From Microbacterium rhizosphaerae (GTDB lineage: Bacteria > Actinomycetota > Actinomycetes > Actinomycetales > Microbacteriaceae): 64,000 nt of DNA. Positions 8,614 through 18,122 of this stretch are shown here, piece by piece (position 1 is the stretch's first letter; every line of letters begins with the position of its first letter). The notes under the pieces were generated by a model. That model had not been told where the DNA came from. It did not search any database and worked only from the letters and a program-made list of their open reading frames with translations. The translations under genes were made by a program, and so were the position numbers. The stretch spans positions 3,348,001-3,412,000 of the forward strand of contig NZ_CP139368.1 of NCBI RefSeq assembly GCF_034120055.1, read 5' to 3'.

Positions 8614-9467
8614 AGACCTACACCGCCGACGTGGTCCTGGCCGCTGCCGCCGAGGTGGGCGAGGGGCCGTGCTGGGATGCCGCGACCGAGCGCCTGATCT
8701 GGGTCGACATCCTTGCGCACCAGGTGCACACCTTCGACCCGGTCACCGGTGTCGACACGGCGGTCGATGTCGGGGCCGACGTCGGCGCCGCCGTGCCGAC
8801 CACCGACGGGTCGCTCATCCTCGCGCTCCCGAATGGGCTCGCCCGGCTGCACGACGGCGTCGTGACCCACATTGTGGACATCGAAGCCGACCTTCCCGGC
8901 AACCGGTTCAACGACGCGAAGACCGACCCCCGCGGACGCTTGTTCGCCGACACCATGCACTACGACCAGGCCCCCGGCCAAGCGGGGCTGTACAAGTACG
9001 ACGGGGTCGGCGTCATCACGGTGGCGTCGGGGGTGGGACTTGGCAATGGGCTCGGCTGGAGCCCCGACGGCGCCGTCATGTACTTCACGGACAGCCTCAC
9101 GAACCGTGTCGACCAGTTCGACTACGACCTCGAAACCGGTACCGCGACCGATCGGCGACCTCTGATCCAGTTCGATCTGCAGCCGGGACAGCTGCCGGAC
9201 GGACTGTGCGTCGACGACGACGGATGCCTCTGGGTCGCCATATTCGGATGCGGCGAGGTCCGCCGCGTCAGCCCCGACGGCGACGTCATCGGCGTCGTGT
9301 CGCTCCCCGCATCGCAGATCACGAGCTGCGCATTCGGGCCCGGCGGCGTCCTCTACGTCACCTCCGCGGCGATGGGCGTGCGCGACCGCGAACCCCTCGC
9401 CGGAGCGCTGTTCGCGGTGCGCACCGACACAACAGGCCGCCCCGCCACCCCGTTCCGCTGGTCGTGA
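8610..9467 (+). CDS. SMP-30/gluconolactonase-family sugar lactonase
   Basis: 285 aa, GTG start overlapping the dehydrogenase stop, with AAGGAG seven bases upstream. Motifs of the six-bladed SMP-30/XylC propeller are clear: EGPCWD (metal Glu), [18 protein letters not shown] (metal Asn/Asp), [17 protein letters not shown] (second Asn and Asp), [16 protein letters not shown]. It hydrolyses an aldonolactone to the free acid in the cytoplasm and links the dehydrogenase before it to the dehydratase at 6269. Confidence 0.9.
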   Translation: MKTYTADVVLAAAAEVGEGPCWDAATERLIWVDILAHQVHTFDPVTGVDTAVDVGADVGAAVPTTDGSLILALPNGLARLHDGVVTHIVDIEADLPGNRFNDAKTDPRGRLFADTMHYDQAPGQAGLYKYDGVGVITVASGVGLGNGLGWSPDGAVMYFTDSLTNRVDQFDYDLETGTATDRRPLIQFDLQPGQLPDGLCVDDDGCLWVAIFGCGEVRRVSPDGDVIGVVSLPASQITSCAFGPGGVLYVTSAAMGVRDREPLAGALFAVRTDTTGRPATPFRWS

Positions 9468-9504
9468 CGCGCCTGTTGTACCCCCCCTCGACCAGGAGAC
9501 CCGC

Positions 9505-10401
9505 ATGCCCGAGAACCTCGCACCGATCGCCGCGCCCCCGACCTCGATCTTCCGCACCGATAACGGAGTCGTGCTCCGCACCCCCACCGGCGACTTCACC
9601 CTCGCCGCCGCGATGGCCGAAGTGCTCTCGTGGAGCGGCACCGAGCTGACCGCGCGGGTCGCCGCGGCATCCGCCCCTGCGACCTTCACCGAGCGGATGC
9701 CGCTGCTCGACGGCCGCGGCGAGGTGTGGGCTGCCGGGGTCACGTACGAGCAGTCACGCGACGCACGCATGGAGGAGAGCGAAACGGCGGCATCCGTCTA
9801 CGACCGCATCTACGACGCGGAGCGTCCGGAGCTCTTCTTCAAGGGCGCCGCGTGGCGTGTGGTCGGCAGTGAGGGCACGATCCTGGTGCGCGCCGACTCG
9901 GAAATCGACGTACCTGAGCCCGAGCTCGCGCTCGTGCTGAACTCGGCGGGCGAGATCGTCGGCTACACGATCTGCGACGACGTCAGCTCCCGCAGCATCG
10001 AGGGGGAGAACCCGCTCTACCTGCCGCAGGCGAAGGCATACGCGGCGGCGTGCGCGGTCGCGTCCTGGTTCGTGCCCGCGACCGAAGTACCCGACCCGAC
10101 GAATCTCACCATCCAGCTCGTGATCGAGCGCAATGGCGAGGCCGAGTGGGCAGGACGCACCTCCACGAACCTGCTGCATCGCGCACTTCCCGACCTCGCC
10201 GGCTTCCTGTTCCGCGAGAACGTGTTTCCCGATGGAGTGGTGCTCTCCACCGGTACGTGCCTGGTGCCAGATCTCCCGTTCACGCTCCAGCAGGGAGACG
10301 TCGTGCGCGTCGGAATCGAGTCGCTCGGCGAACTCCGCAACCATGTGCAGCGCGGAATCGGCACCGGCATCGTGCAGGTCTCGCGCGACCTCGCCGCCTG
10401 A
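9505..10401 (+). CDS. Fumarylacetoacetate-hydrolase-family 2-keto-3-deoxy-acid dehydratase
   Basis: 298 aa. The FAH-fold core is seen: [54 protein letters not shown] (metal Glu/Asp residues), [11 protein letters not shown] and [19 protein letters not shown]. In D-arabinose and some D-xylose pathways an FAH-fold enzyme dehydrates the 2-keto-3-deoxy-pentonate to 2-oxoglutarate semialdehyde. The next gene is the dehydrogenase for exactly that product, which makes dehydratase rather than hydrolase activity the better guess. Gap to the lactonase 37 bp, to the next gene 23 bp. Confidence 0.8.
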   Translation: MPENLAPIAAPPTSIFRTDNGVVLRTPTGDFTLAAAMAEVLSWSGTELTARVAAASAPATFTERMPLLDGRGEVWAAGVTYEQSRDARMEESETAASVYDRIYDAERPELFFKGAAWRVVGSEGTILVRADSEIDVPEPELALVLNSAGEIVGYTICDDVSSRSIEGENPLYLPQAKAYAAACAVASWFVPATEVPDPTNLTIQLVIERNGEAEWAGRTSTNLLHRALPDLAGFLFRENVFPDGVVLSTGTCLVPDLPFTLQQGDVVRVGIESLGELRNHVQRGIGTGIVQVSRDLAA

Positions 10402-10424
10402 ACCCGCAGCCCAAGAGAGATGAC

Positions 10425-11849
10425 ATGACCGCCACTTCCACGATTGAAGACGTCACTGCGAAGGTGGATGCCGCCGTCGGCGCGTTCGATCGGCTGCGCC
10501 GGATGAGCCCGGCCGAACGTGCCGCGCTCCTGGACGCCATCGCCTACGCCCTCGAGGCGAACGCGACGACGCTCGTGCCACTCGCGCAGCGGGAATCCCA
10601 TCTATCGCCGCCGCGACTGACAGGCGAACTGGGCCGCACGACGTACCAGCTTCGCTCCTTTGCGCAGCACCTACGAACCGGCGACTTCGCCGGCGTCGTC
10701 ATCGACCACGCGAAGGCCGACACCCCGCTCGGGCCAACGCCCGACCTGCGCCGACACCTGATTCCGCTTGGACCCGTCGCGGTGTACTCGGCGAGCAACT
10801 TCCCCTTCGCATTCAGCGTCGCCGGCGGCGACACCGCCTCGGCGCTCGCCGCCGGGTGCCCCGTGGTCGTCAAGGCGCACTCGGGACACCCCGAGCTGTC
10901 CGCGGCAACCACCGCCATCGTGCAGGGCGCCCTCGCCTCGGCCGGAGCCCCGGACGGCACGCTCGACGTGGTCTACGGCCAAAACGCCGGGGTGAGCCTT
11001 CTGCAGAACCCGCGAGTGTCAGCGGGGGCGTTCACCGGCTCCACGGCCGGCGGACGCGCCCTGTTCGACGTGGCCGCGGCGCGGCCCCGACCCATCCCGT
11101 TCTACGGCGAGCTCGGCAGCGTGAACCCTGTGATCGTGTCCCGGGAGGCATCCGGATGCCGCGCTGAGGAGATCGCGACCGGACTCGTGGACTCTTTCAC
11201 GCTCGGCGGGGGGCAGTTCTGCACCAAACCCGGTGTCGTGTTCGTGCCCGAAGGCTCGGCGATTCCCGAACTCGCCCGGAAGGCCGTGAGGAACGCGCCG
11301 GCACAGCAGCTGCTCAATGACCGCATCACGGCGGCCTACACCGCCGCCGAGCCGCACTTTCATGCGGTGCCGGGCGTGGACACCCTGGTACGCGGCGCAG
11401 CGACCGAGGAAGGGGTCACTCCCAGCCTCTTCCGAACACCGCTGGCGAGCCTGCTCGCGCACTCCGACACACTCCTGGAAGAGCGGTTCGGCCCCAGCGC
11501 GGTCCTCATCGAATACCCGTCCGACGCGAACCTCGCGTCGCTGCTGGATCCATTCGACGGCAGCCTGACCGTGACGATCCATGCGCTCGGCGCGGACGAC
11601 GCCGGCGTCGCGGACGCCCTCGATCGAGCCACCCTCATCGCCGGTCGTGTCGTCTGGAATGGCTGGCCCACGGGTGTCGCGGTGTCGCCCGCGATGACCC
11701 ACGGCGGCCCCTACCCATCCTCGACGAACGCGCTCCACACGTCGGTCGGCGTCACGGCGATCCGACGATTCCAACGCCCTGTGACCTTCCAGAACGCGCC
11801 GGATGCGTTGCTTCCCGAACCTCTGCGCGATGCGAAACCGTTGGTCTGA
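10425..11849 (+). CDS. 2-oxoglutarate semialdehyde dehydrogenase (NADP+), ALDH superfamily
   Basis: 474 aa, ATG with AGAGAG upstream. The catalytic Cys is about residue 266 (GGGQFCTKPGV) and the general base Glu about 229 (FYGELGSVNP); the cofactor loop is FTGSTAGG. The N-terminus (LLDAIAYALEAN...LTGELGRTTYQLRSF) and the C-terminus (WNGWPTGVAVSPAMTHGGPYP) are characteristic of the KGSADH branch of aldehyde dehydrogenases. It oxidises 2-oxoglutarate semialdehyde to 2-oxoglutarate, delivering the sugar carbon into the TCA cycle. It is the last gene of the plus-strand operon; the next gene is convergent. Confidence 0.88.
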   Translation: MTATSTIEDVTAKVDAAVGAFDRLRRMSPAERAALLDAIAYALEANATTLVPLAQRESHLSPPRLTGELGRTTYQLRSFAQHLRTGDFAGVVIDHAKADTPLGPTPDLRRHLIPLGPVAVYSASNFPFAFSVAGGDTASALAAGCPVVVKAHSGHPELSAATTAIVQGALASAGAPDGTLDVVYGQNAGVSLLQNPRVSAGAFTGSTAGGRALFDVAAARPRPIPFYGELGSVNPVIVSREASGCRAEEIATGLVDSFTLGGGQFCTKPGVVFVPEGSAIPELARKAVRNAPAQQLLNDRITAAYTAAEPHFHAVPGVDTLVRGAATEEGVTPSLFRTPLASLLAHSDTLLEERFGPSAVLIEYPSDANLASLLDPFDGSLTVTIHALGADDAGVADALDRATLIAGRVVWNGWPTGVAVSPAMTHGGPYPSSTNALHTSVGVTAIRRFQRPVTFQNAPDALLPEPLRDAKPLV

Positions 11850-11943
11850 TCCGTTACGAACAATGCTGGCGTGGCCGCGCGCGGCGCGACCCGACGGCCC
11901 GCGCGGGCGTGGAATGGAAGGGCCTCGGCAAGCGACGGACTTG

Positions 11944-12699
11944 TCAAGATCGACTCTCCATGTCCGATCGCAGCCACTGCTCGATCCCGGCGACGTGCGC
12001 ACATGTCAACGCGGAAGCCAGCTGCGCGTCACGCGAGCGCATCGCGGCAAGGATCGATGCCTGCTCCGCAATCGTGCGTTCACTCGCGCCATGCTGGGTG
12101 ATGCCGCGCCAGACTCGCGCACGAACCGTACCCCCGGACATCGATTCGAGCAGTCGGCTCAGGTACTCGTTACCCGAGATGTCGGCAATCGCCTGGTGAA
12201 AGGCGAGGTCGTGATCCACAAGGCCCTCGATGGATCCGCCCGGGTCCACCAAATCGAGGATCGCGGCGAGGCGATCGACCTCTTCGTCGGTGGCCGCACG
12301 GGTCGCGAGGTCCGTCGCTGCAGGTTCCAGGATGCGGCGGACCGCGAAGATCTCGAGCACGGAACGGTCCGAGTGCAGGTCGACCACGAACGAAAGCGCT
12401 TCGAGCAGCAGGCGGGGCTCCAAACTGGTCACGTAAGTGCCGTCTCCGCGTCGGACATCGAGGATGCGGATGACCTCCAGGGCCTTGACCGCCTCGCGGA
12501 GCGAGCTCCTCGACAGACCGAGGCGCTCGCTGAGCTCCTTCTCGGGTGGCAGGCGATCGCCGGGGGCGAGTTCTCCGGAGGTGATCATCTCTCGGATCTT
12601 CGAGATCGCCTCGTCAGTGACGGCCATGCGCCAGCCGCCGGTGTACACATGCCGCACGCCGCCGTCGAATTCGAATCCGGCGGATGCCGCTGGACTCAT
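11944..12699 (-). CDS. GntR-family regulator, FCD subfamily, at the end of the L-fucose operon
   Basis: 251 aa from the ATG at 12699; a second ATG at 12627 (MAVTDEAISKIREM) sits where most FCD proteins begin, and neither has a strong ribosome site, so the start is uncertain. The winged helix shows ITSGELAPGDRLPPEKELSER and LGLSRSSLREAVKALE. The FCD domain has DLAFHQAIADISGNEYL and CAHVAGIEQWL. It lies 33 bp after L-fuconate dehydratase on the same strand, so it is probably the last gene of the catabolic operon and feeds back on it. Confidence 0.85.
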   Translation of the reverse strand: MSPAASAGFEFDGGVRHVYTGGWRMAVTDEAISKIREMITSGELAPGDRLPPEKELSERLGLSRSSLREAVKALEVIRILDVRRGDGTYVTSLEPRLLLEALSFVVDLHSDRSVLEIFAVRRILEPAATDLATRAATDEEVDRLAAILDLVDPGGSIEGLVDHDLAFHQAIADISGNEYLSRLLESMSGGTVRARVWRGITQHGASERTIAEQASILAAMRSRDAQLASALTCAHVAGIEQWLRSDMESRS

Positions 12700-12732
12700 G
12701 AATAATCGTCGGCACAGTGATGTCCTCCGGCG

Positions 12733-14070
12733 TCAGCCGACGGCGGCCTGGGTGCGGACGCCGCGGAACCGGGTCCGAGCCGCCCAATACGTGCCGTCCG
12801 GATACGCGTATTCCCGCAACGACTCCTCGTGCATCTCGGCGGAATAGCCGGGTGCGGTAGGCACGCGGTACGCGCCGTTCTCGACGATGCAGGGGTCGAC
12901 GAAATGCTCGTGCAGGTGATCGACGAATTCGGTGACCCGGTTCTCCAGGGTGCCCGAGACCGCGATGTAGTCGAAGATCGAGAGGTGCTGGACGAGCTCG
13001 CACAAGCCCACGCCGCCCGCATGCGGGCACACAGGGATGCCGAACTTCTTCGCCATCAGGTAGACGGCGAGGATCTCGTTGATGCTCGCGAGACGCGCCG
13101 AATCCAGCTGGCAGAAGTCGATGGCGTTCGCTTGGAAGAGTTGCTTGAAGAGGACGCGGTTCATGCCGTGCTCTCCGGTGGCGACGCCGATGGGGGCGAC
13201 GGCGCGGCGGATCGCGGCATGACCGAGGACGTCATCGGGGCTTGTGGGCTCTTCGATCCAGAGAGGTTTGAACTCGGCGAGCGCGCCCACCCAGTCGATC
13301 GCCTGCGGCACGTCCCACACTTGGTTGGCGTCGATCATGAGGTGCGCGTCGGGCCCGATCACCTCCCGCGCGATGCGGCAGCGGCGGATGTCCTCCTGCA
13401 GATCGGCGCCGACCTTGAGCTTGACATGCCGGTATCCGGCGTCGAGCGCCTCGCGCAGGAGGCGCCGCATCTTCTCGTCGGAATAGCCAAGCCACCCCGC
13501 ACTGGTGGTGTAGCACGGGTATCCGGTGCGCTCCAGCTCGGCGATCCGCTCGGCGCGCGTGGGTTCGAGCTTCCGCAACAACCCGATTGCCTCGTCACGT
13601 GTGAGAGCGTCGCTGAGGTACTGCAGGTCCGCGATGTCCACGAGCTGCTCGGCCGGCATATCCGCGAGCAGCCGCCAGAGCGGCTTGCCTGCCCGACGAG
13701 CCGCCATGTCCCACAGAGCGTTCATGACTGCCGCCATCGCGAGATGCTCGACACCCTTCTCGGGTCCCAGCCACCGCAGCTGCGAGTCCGCCTTGAGCGC
13801 ACGGTAGGTCCCACCGAGATCGTCGAGCAACTCGTCGACGTCAGCTCCGAGGAGCGGTTCCGCGCGGTGCCGCGCGGCCAGCACGCAGATGTCGGTGCCG
13901 CGTCCGATCGTGAACGTGAATCCATGCCCGGTCAGGCTCGGGTCGTCCGTGCGAAGGATGACGTAGGCGGCGGAATAGTCCGCATCCTTGTTCATCGCAT
14001 CCGAGCCGTCCGCGGACAGAGAGGTGGGGAAGCGCACGTCGACGACTTCGACGTCGGTGATCTTGGTCAT
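12733..14070 (-). CDS. fucD: L-fuconate dehydratase
   Basis: 445 aa, enolase superfamily. The active-site set is complete: K217/K219 (HVKLKVG), metal ligands D247 (MIDANQ), E273 (WIEEP), E300 (TGEHGMN), and H350 (CPHAGGVG), numbering within one residue of the characterised Xanthomonas FucD as I recall it. The stretch [15 protein letters not shown] is diagnostic for this family. It dehydrates L-fuconate to 2-keto-3-deoxy-L-fuconate. Neighbouring genes supply the other steps of oxidative L-fucose degradation. It probably also accepts L-galactonate or D-arabinonate, as relatives do. Confidence 0.93.
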   Translation of the reverse strand: MTKITDVEVVDVRFPTSLSADGSDAMNKDADYSAAYVILRTDDPSLTGHGFTFTIGRGTDICVLAARHRAEPLLGADVDELLDDLGGTYRALKADSQLRWLGPEKGVEHLAMAAVMNALWDMAARRAGKPLWRLLADMPAEQLVDIADLQYLSDALTRDEAIGLLRKLEPTRAERIAELERTGYPCYTTSAGWLGYSDEKMRRLLREALDAGYRHVKLKVGADLQEDIRRCRIAREVIGPDAHLMIDANQVWDVPQAIDWVGALAEFKPLWIEEPTSPDDVLGHAAIRRAVAPIGVATGEHGMNRVLFKQLFQANAIDFCQLDSARLASINEILAVYLMAKKFGIPVCPHAGGVGLCELVQHLSIFDYIAVSGTLENRVTEFVDHLHEHFVDPCIVENGAYRVPTAPGYSAEMHEESLREYAYPDGTYWAARTRFRGVRTQAAVG

Positions 14071-14092
14071 ATCGCGTCTCCGTTGTTCGGCC

Positions 14093-15181
14093 TCAGGCCA
14101 CGGTCAGGGCGTCGAGGGCGTCGGGGTTCCAGTCGATGCCGAGGCCCGGGGTCGAGGGGGCGATCGCGTGGCCGTCGCGCACCTCGAGTCGGGTGGTGGT
14201 GACTCCACGCAGCTGCGGGATGTGTTCGACGTACCGCCCGTTGGGGATGGCGCACACGAGGCTCACGTGCAGTTCCATGAGGAAGTGCGGGCAGACGTCG
14301 ACGTTGAATGACTCGGCGAGGTGGGCGACCTTCAGCCAGGGTGTGATGCCGCCCACGCGGGCGACGTCGACCTGGATCACGCTGGCCGCCTGGTGTTCGA
14401 GGTAGTTCCGGAAGTGGCCGACCGAGTACATCGACTCCCCCACCGCGATCGGGATGGTGGTGGATGCGGCGAGCCGGGCGTGCCCGGACAGGTCGTCGGC
14501 GGGAAGCGGCTCCTCGAGCCACCCGACCTGGAACGGTTCGAGGGCGTGCGCGAGCTGGATGGCGCGCGCCGCGGTGAGGGACTGGTTCGCGTCGACCATG
14601 ATGTCGACGTCCGGGCCGAGGGCGTCGCGCAGCGCCCCGATCCGGGCGGCGTCCTCCTCGATCCGGGGCTTGCCGACCTTGACTTTCACCCCGTGCCACC
14701 CGTTCGCCTGGGACTCGAGCGCGTTGTCGACGAGTTCGTCGATCGTCAGGTGCAGCCATCCGCCCTCGGTGTCATACAGGGGAGCCTTCTCCATCGCCCC
14801 GCCGGAGAGCTTCCACAGCGGGAGTCCCGCGCGCAGGCTTGCGATGTCCCACAGCGCGGTGTCGATCGCGGCGAGGGCGAGGGAGGTGATCGCCCCGACC
14901 TGGGTGGCCCGGGTCGAGCCGGCGAGGGTCTGCCAGATGGCCTCGATCCGGGTCGAGTCCAGCCCCGGCAGGATCGGCAGCAGATGCTCCCGCAACATGG
15001 CCAGCACGGCGCGGCCGCCGGTGCCGATCGTGTACGAGTAGCCGGTGCCGACCAACCCGTCCGATGTCTCGATCCGCACGATCAGGGTCTCCTGCTTGAG
15101 GAAGCTCTGCATCGCGTCGGTGCGGACGGTTTCCACCGGGATGTCAATCAGTCGCGCCTCGGCGCGCAGGATGGTGGTCAT
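14093..15181 (-). CDS. Mandelate racemase/muconate lactonizing-family enzyme
   Basis: 362 aa enolase-superfamily protein with a full mandelate-racemase-type site: K166/K168 (VKVKVG), D198 (MVDANQS), E223/E224 (WLEEPLP), E249 (VGESMYS) and H299 (CPHFLMELH). Family members are acid-sugar dehydratases or racemases. It sits between fucD (22 bp downstream) and the SDR gene, whose stop overlaps its start, so it is co-translated with the fucose set. FucD already covers L-fuconate; this paralogue may handle a related acid sugar or an epimer. The substrate cannot be read from sequence. Confidence 0.82.
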   Translation of the reverse strand: MTTILRAEARLIDIPVETVRTDAMQSFLKQETLIVRIETSDGLVGTGYSYTIGTGGRAVLAMLREHLLPILPGLDSTRIEAIWQTLAGSTRATQVGAITSLALAAIDTALWDIASLRAGLPLWKLSGGAMEKAPLYDTEGGWLHLTIDELVDNALESQANGWHGVKVKVGKPRIEEDAARIGALRDALGPDVDIMVDANQSLTAARAIQLAHALEPFQVGWLEEPLPADDLSGHARLAASTTIPIAVGESMYSVGHFRNYLEHQAASVIQVDVARVGGITPWLKVAHLAESFNVDVCPHFLMELHVSLVCAIPNGRYVEHIPQLRGVTTTRLEVRDGHAIAPSTPGLGIDWNPDALDALTVA

Positions 15182-15942
15182 CGGGTCTCCTGGGTGTCGT
15201 GGCGGACGCGGAGGTGGGTCATCCCGCCGTCGATGTCGAGCGCGGTGCCGGTGATGGAAGCCGACTCCCGGCTGGAGAGGAAGACGATCGCGGCGGCGAC
15301 CTCCTGCGGGGTGACCATGCGGCCGGTGGCCTGCCGGTTGTCCAGCGCGCGCCGTTCCGCGACCGGGTCGGGGAAGCGCTGCAGCATGGCGTCCACGAAC
15401 GGACCGGACACCGTTCCCGGGCGCACGCAGTTCACACGGATCCCTTCCGCGACGTGGTCTGTGGCCATCGCGTAGGTGAGGGAGAGCACCGCGCCCTTGG
15501 AGGCGGAGTACAGTGCGCGCTGCGGCAGCCCGTTCAGCGCAGCCACCGAGCAGAGGTTCACGACGGATGCGGCACCGGACCGCCGCAGATGCGGCAGGGC
15601 GGCGGCGGTGACCCGGGCGATGCCAGTGACGTTGATGTCCAGCACCCGCGCCCAGTCCTCGTCGGTGTTCTCGTCGATGGCGCCGACCGCACTGACTCCT
15701 GCATTGTTGACGACGACATCGATGCCGCCGAGGTCTTCCGCAAGCGTGTCGACCGCGGAGCGAACCTGGTCGCGGTTACGGACATCCGCAGCGTGGAAGA
15801 CCGCGCCGACGGGTGGTTCGGCCGCACCGACGTCGAGGATCCCGACGCGGGCCCCGGCGGCGAGGAATGCTTCCGCCGTGGCCCGGCCGATACCCGAGAG
15901 TCCCCCGGTGATGACCACGGCCAGGTCTTTCACCCCGGTCAT
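15178..15942 (-). CDS. Short-chain dehydrogenase, probably 2-keto-3-deoxy-L-fuconate dehydrogenase
   Basis: 254 aa classical SDR. The cofactor loop is TGGLSGIGRA, NNAG is at about residues 83-86, a catalytic Ser lies in CSVAAL, the YxxxK pair is in YSASKGAV, and the C-terminus (SSRESASITGTALDIDGGM) is standard. In the L-fucose route an SDR oxidises 2-keto-3-deoxy-L-fuconate to the 2,4-diketo acid, which an FAH-family hydrolase then cleaves; that hydrolase gene is directly upstream with a four-base overlap. Assignment to this step rests on context. Confidence 0.83.
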   Translation of the reverse strand: MTGVKDLAVVITGGLSGIGRATAEAFLAAGARVGILDVGAAEPPVGAVFHAADVRNRDQVRSAVDTLAEDLGGIDVVVNNAGVSAVGAIDENTDEDWARVLDINVTGIARVTAAALPHLRRSGAASVVNLCSVAALNGLPQRALYSASKGAVLSLTYAMATDHVAEGIRVNCVRPGTVSGPFVDAMLQRFPDPVAERRALDNRQATGRMVTPQEVAAAIVFLSSRESASITGTALDIDGGMTHLRVRHDTQETR

Positions 15943-16790
15943 GCCTGCACCAGCTTCTGCCGTGCCGCGCCCAAACCCTCGATCGTCAGTTCCACGACGT
16001 CGCCGTCCCGCAGGTACGGGTTGCCTTCGATGCCGAGGCCGACGCCCGCGGGCGTGCCGGTGTTGATCAGGTCGCCCGGCTCAAGCACCATGAACCCGCT
16101 GAGGTAGCGGATGAGTTCCGCGACGGGGAAGATCATGTCGTCCGTCGTGCTGGCCTGGCGCGGCACACCGTTGACCTGCAGCGACAAGGCGAGCGCCTGC
16201 GGGTCGGGGACCTCGTCGGCCGTGACCAACCAGGGACCGAGCGGGTTGAAGGTCTCGCAGCTCTTGCCCTTGGTCCATTGGCCGCCGCGTTCGAGCTGGA
16301 ACTCCCGCTCCGACACGTCATGCGACACCACGTACCCGGCGATGTAGTCGAGCGCGTCGTCGTCGGGTCCGAGGTACCTGGCGGTGCGCCCGATCACGAC
16401 GCCCAGCTCGACCTCCCAGTCGGTCTTCGTCGACCCGCGCGGGATCAGCACATCGTCATACGGACCGACCACCGTGTCGGAGCCCTTGAGGAAGATGATC
16501 GGCTCGGCCGGGATCTTGGCGCCCGTTTCCGCCGCGTGCCCGGCGTAGTTCAGGCCGACGCAGATGAGTTTTCCCGGGCGGGCGATCGGAGCCCCGATCC
16601 GTAACGACGACGCGTCCGGTAGCGGCTCGAGGTCCCCGGCGTCGACGGTCTCGGCAACCCGGGCGACCGGGCCCGACGCCAGGAAGGCTCCATCGATGTC
16701 ACTGGTGAGCGGTCGCAGGTCGTAGGTGGATCCGTCGAGATGGACGACGGGGATCTCGCTGCCCGGTGCGCCGAGTCGGGAGAACTTCAT
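15939..16790 (-). CDS. FAH-family hydrolase, probably 2,4-diketo-3-deoxy-L-fuconate hydrolase
   Basis: 283 aa. It has the FAH signature ICVGLNYAGHAAETG, FLKGSDTVVGPYDDVLIP, DWEVELGVVIG (metal Glu residues), GYVVSHDVSEREFQ, FNPLGPWLVTADEVPDP and TGTPAGVGLG. Sequences of this type in L-fucose and L-rhamnose oxidative clusters split the diketo acid into pyruvate and L-lactate. Its start overlaps the aldo/keto reductase stop and its end overlaps the SDR start, so the three are tightly coupled. Confidence 0.87.
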   Translation of the reverse strand: MKFSRLGAPGSEIPVVHLDGSTYDLRPLTSDIDGAFLASGPVARVAETVDAGDLEPLPDASSLRIGAPIARPGKLICVGLNYAGHAAETGAKIPAEPIIFLKGSDTVVGPYDDVLIPRGSTKTDWEVELGVVIGRTARYLGPDDDALDYIAGYVVSHDVSEREFQLERGGQWTKGKSCETFNPLGPWLVTADEVPDPQALALSLQVNGVPRQASTTDDMIFPVAELIRYLSGFMVLEPGDLINTGTPAGVGLGIEGNPYLRDGDVVELTIEGLGAARQKLVQA

Positions 16791-17791
16791 GAGTCTGCTC
16801 CTTGGAAGGGGGATGCTGCGGTACTCGCGCAGCGGGGATCGATGAGGGAGGAGTTGGCCAGGTCCGTCCAGAGCGCGTCAGGGACGGATGCGTGCATGCG
16901 TTGTGCGCCGGATGCGACGTGCCGCGCGGTGCGCATCCCGAGGACGACGGTGCGGACCGCGGGATGGGTGAACGGGAATCTCACGGCGGCCTCGGGCAGC
17001 GTCACATCGATCGCTTCGGCGTGCTTGGCGATCAGCCGGGCGTGCTCGATCAGCTCCGCCGGCGCCTGTCCATAGTCGTATGCCGCGGCGTCGGACACGT
17101 GCACGGAGCTGAGGATGCCCGAGTTGTAGACCCCGGCGGCGACGATGGCGACATCCCGGTCGAGTGCGAGCGGGAGCAGGTCGTCGAGGGCCGATTGATC
17201 CAGCAACGTGTACCGGCCGGCGAGCATGACGACATCGATGTCGCACTCCGCGACGAACCGCGCCGGTATCGCCGACTGGTTCATCCCAACCCCGACCGCA
17301 CCGATCACGCCCTCGTCGCGCAGCTCGATCAGGGCACTCACACCCGTCGTCGACGCGGACTCCCAATGCTCGTCCGGATCGTGCAGATAGACGATGTCGA
17401 CACGGTCGAGGCCGAGCCGGTCGAGACTGGACTCCAGGGAGCGCAGGATCCCGTCGCGGGAGAAGTCCCAGCGGCGACGGCTCGTCGCCGGCACGCGGAA
17501 GCCCTGATCGTCGAGGTCCCCCCTGCGATAGTCGGGGTTCGGCTCGAGCAGTCGCCCGGCTTTGGTCGACACGACGAACTGGTCGCGCGGGCGATCAGCG
17601 AGGGCTGCGCCGAGGCGCCGCTCGGACAGGCCGAGACCGTAGTGCGGGGCGGTGTCGAAATAGCGGATGCCGGCGCCCCACGCAGCCTCCACCGCCGCGT
17701 GGCACGTCTGATCGTCGGTCTCGACGTTCAGGTTCCCGAACTGCGCCGCACCGAACCCGAGTGGGCCCAGCCGGGTGAGCACATCACGCAT
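16787..17791 (-). CDS. Aldo/keto reductase, L-fucose (D-threo-aldose) 1-dehydrogenase
   Basis: 334 aa. AKR TIM barrel with GFGAAQFGNL at the N-terminus, the catalytic region GIRYFDTAPHYGLGLSERRLG (Asp and Tyr), STKAGRLL (Lys), then VYLHDPDEHWE (His). The overall pattern resembles bacterial D-threo-aldose/L-fucose dehydrogenases, which oxidise L-fucose to L-fucono-lactone with NAD(P). It overlaps the mutarotase gene by eight bases; mutarotase supplies the anomer it uses. Confidence 0.87.
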   Translation of the reverse strand: MRDVLTRLGPLGFGAAQFGNLNVETDDQTCHAAVEAAWGAGIRYFDTAPHYGLGLSERRLGAALADRPRDQFVVSTKAGRLLEPNPDYRRGDLDDQGFRVPATSRRRWDFSRDGILRSLESSLDRLGLDRVDIVYLHDPDEHWESASTTGVSALIELRDEGVIGAVGVGMNQSAIPARFVAECDIDVVMLAGRYTLLDQSALDDLLPLALDRDVAIVAAGVYNSGILSSVHVSDAAAYDYGQAPAELIEHARLIAKHAEAIDVTLPEAAVRFPFTHPAVRTVVLGMRTARHVASGAQRMHASVPDALWTDLANSSLIDPRCASTAASPFQGADS

Positions 17792-18107
17792 GGTGGAACA
17801 CTTCCGTCATGGGTGCCCACTGCTCGCCGGCGGCGGCCGTGTCCAGGCGCTCCTGGCACGCGTCGGTGATCGCCCACCAGCGCCGCGTGTCCGAGTCGGC
17901 GGCCATGGCTGCCATGTCGGCCGCGAAGTCCTCGCCCACGTACTCGTAGTACGAGAACAGGTACCCGTCTCGCAGGAAGATCGAGAAGTTCGTGATGTTG
18001 CTGCGGCTGATCTGCGCGAGCACCGCTGGCCACACATCGGCGTGCAGCCGCAGATACTCGTCTTGCCGCTCCGGGCGCAACCGGACCACGGATCCGTACC
18101 TTTGCAT
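17784..18107 (-). CDS. L-rhamnose/L-fucose mutarotase (RhaM family)
   Basis: 107 aa, ATG with AAGGATTCTC upstream. Family features: RLRPERQDEYLRLHADVWPAV (conserved Tyr and His), NITNFSIFLRDGYLFSYYEY, and RRWWAITDACQERL (paired Trp). These small dimeric enzymes interconvert sugar anomers. In this operon the sugar is most likely L-fucose. It lies 15 bp after the lactonase stop. Confidence 0.88.
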   Translation of the reverse strand: MQRYGSVVRLRPERQDEYLRLHADVWPAVLAQISRSNITNFSIFLRDGYLFSYYEYVGEDFAADMAAMAADSDTRRWWAITDACQERLDTAAAGEQWAPMTEVFHHA

Positions 18108-18122
18108 GAGAATCCTTCCGGG

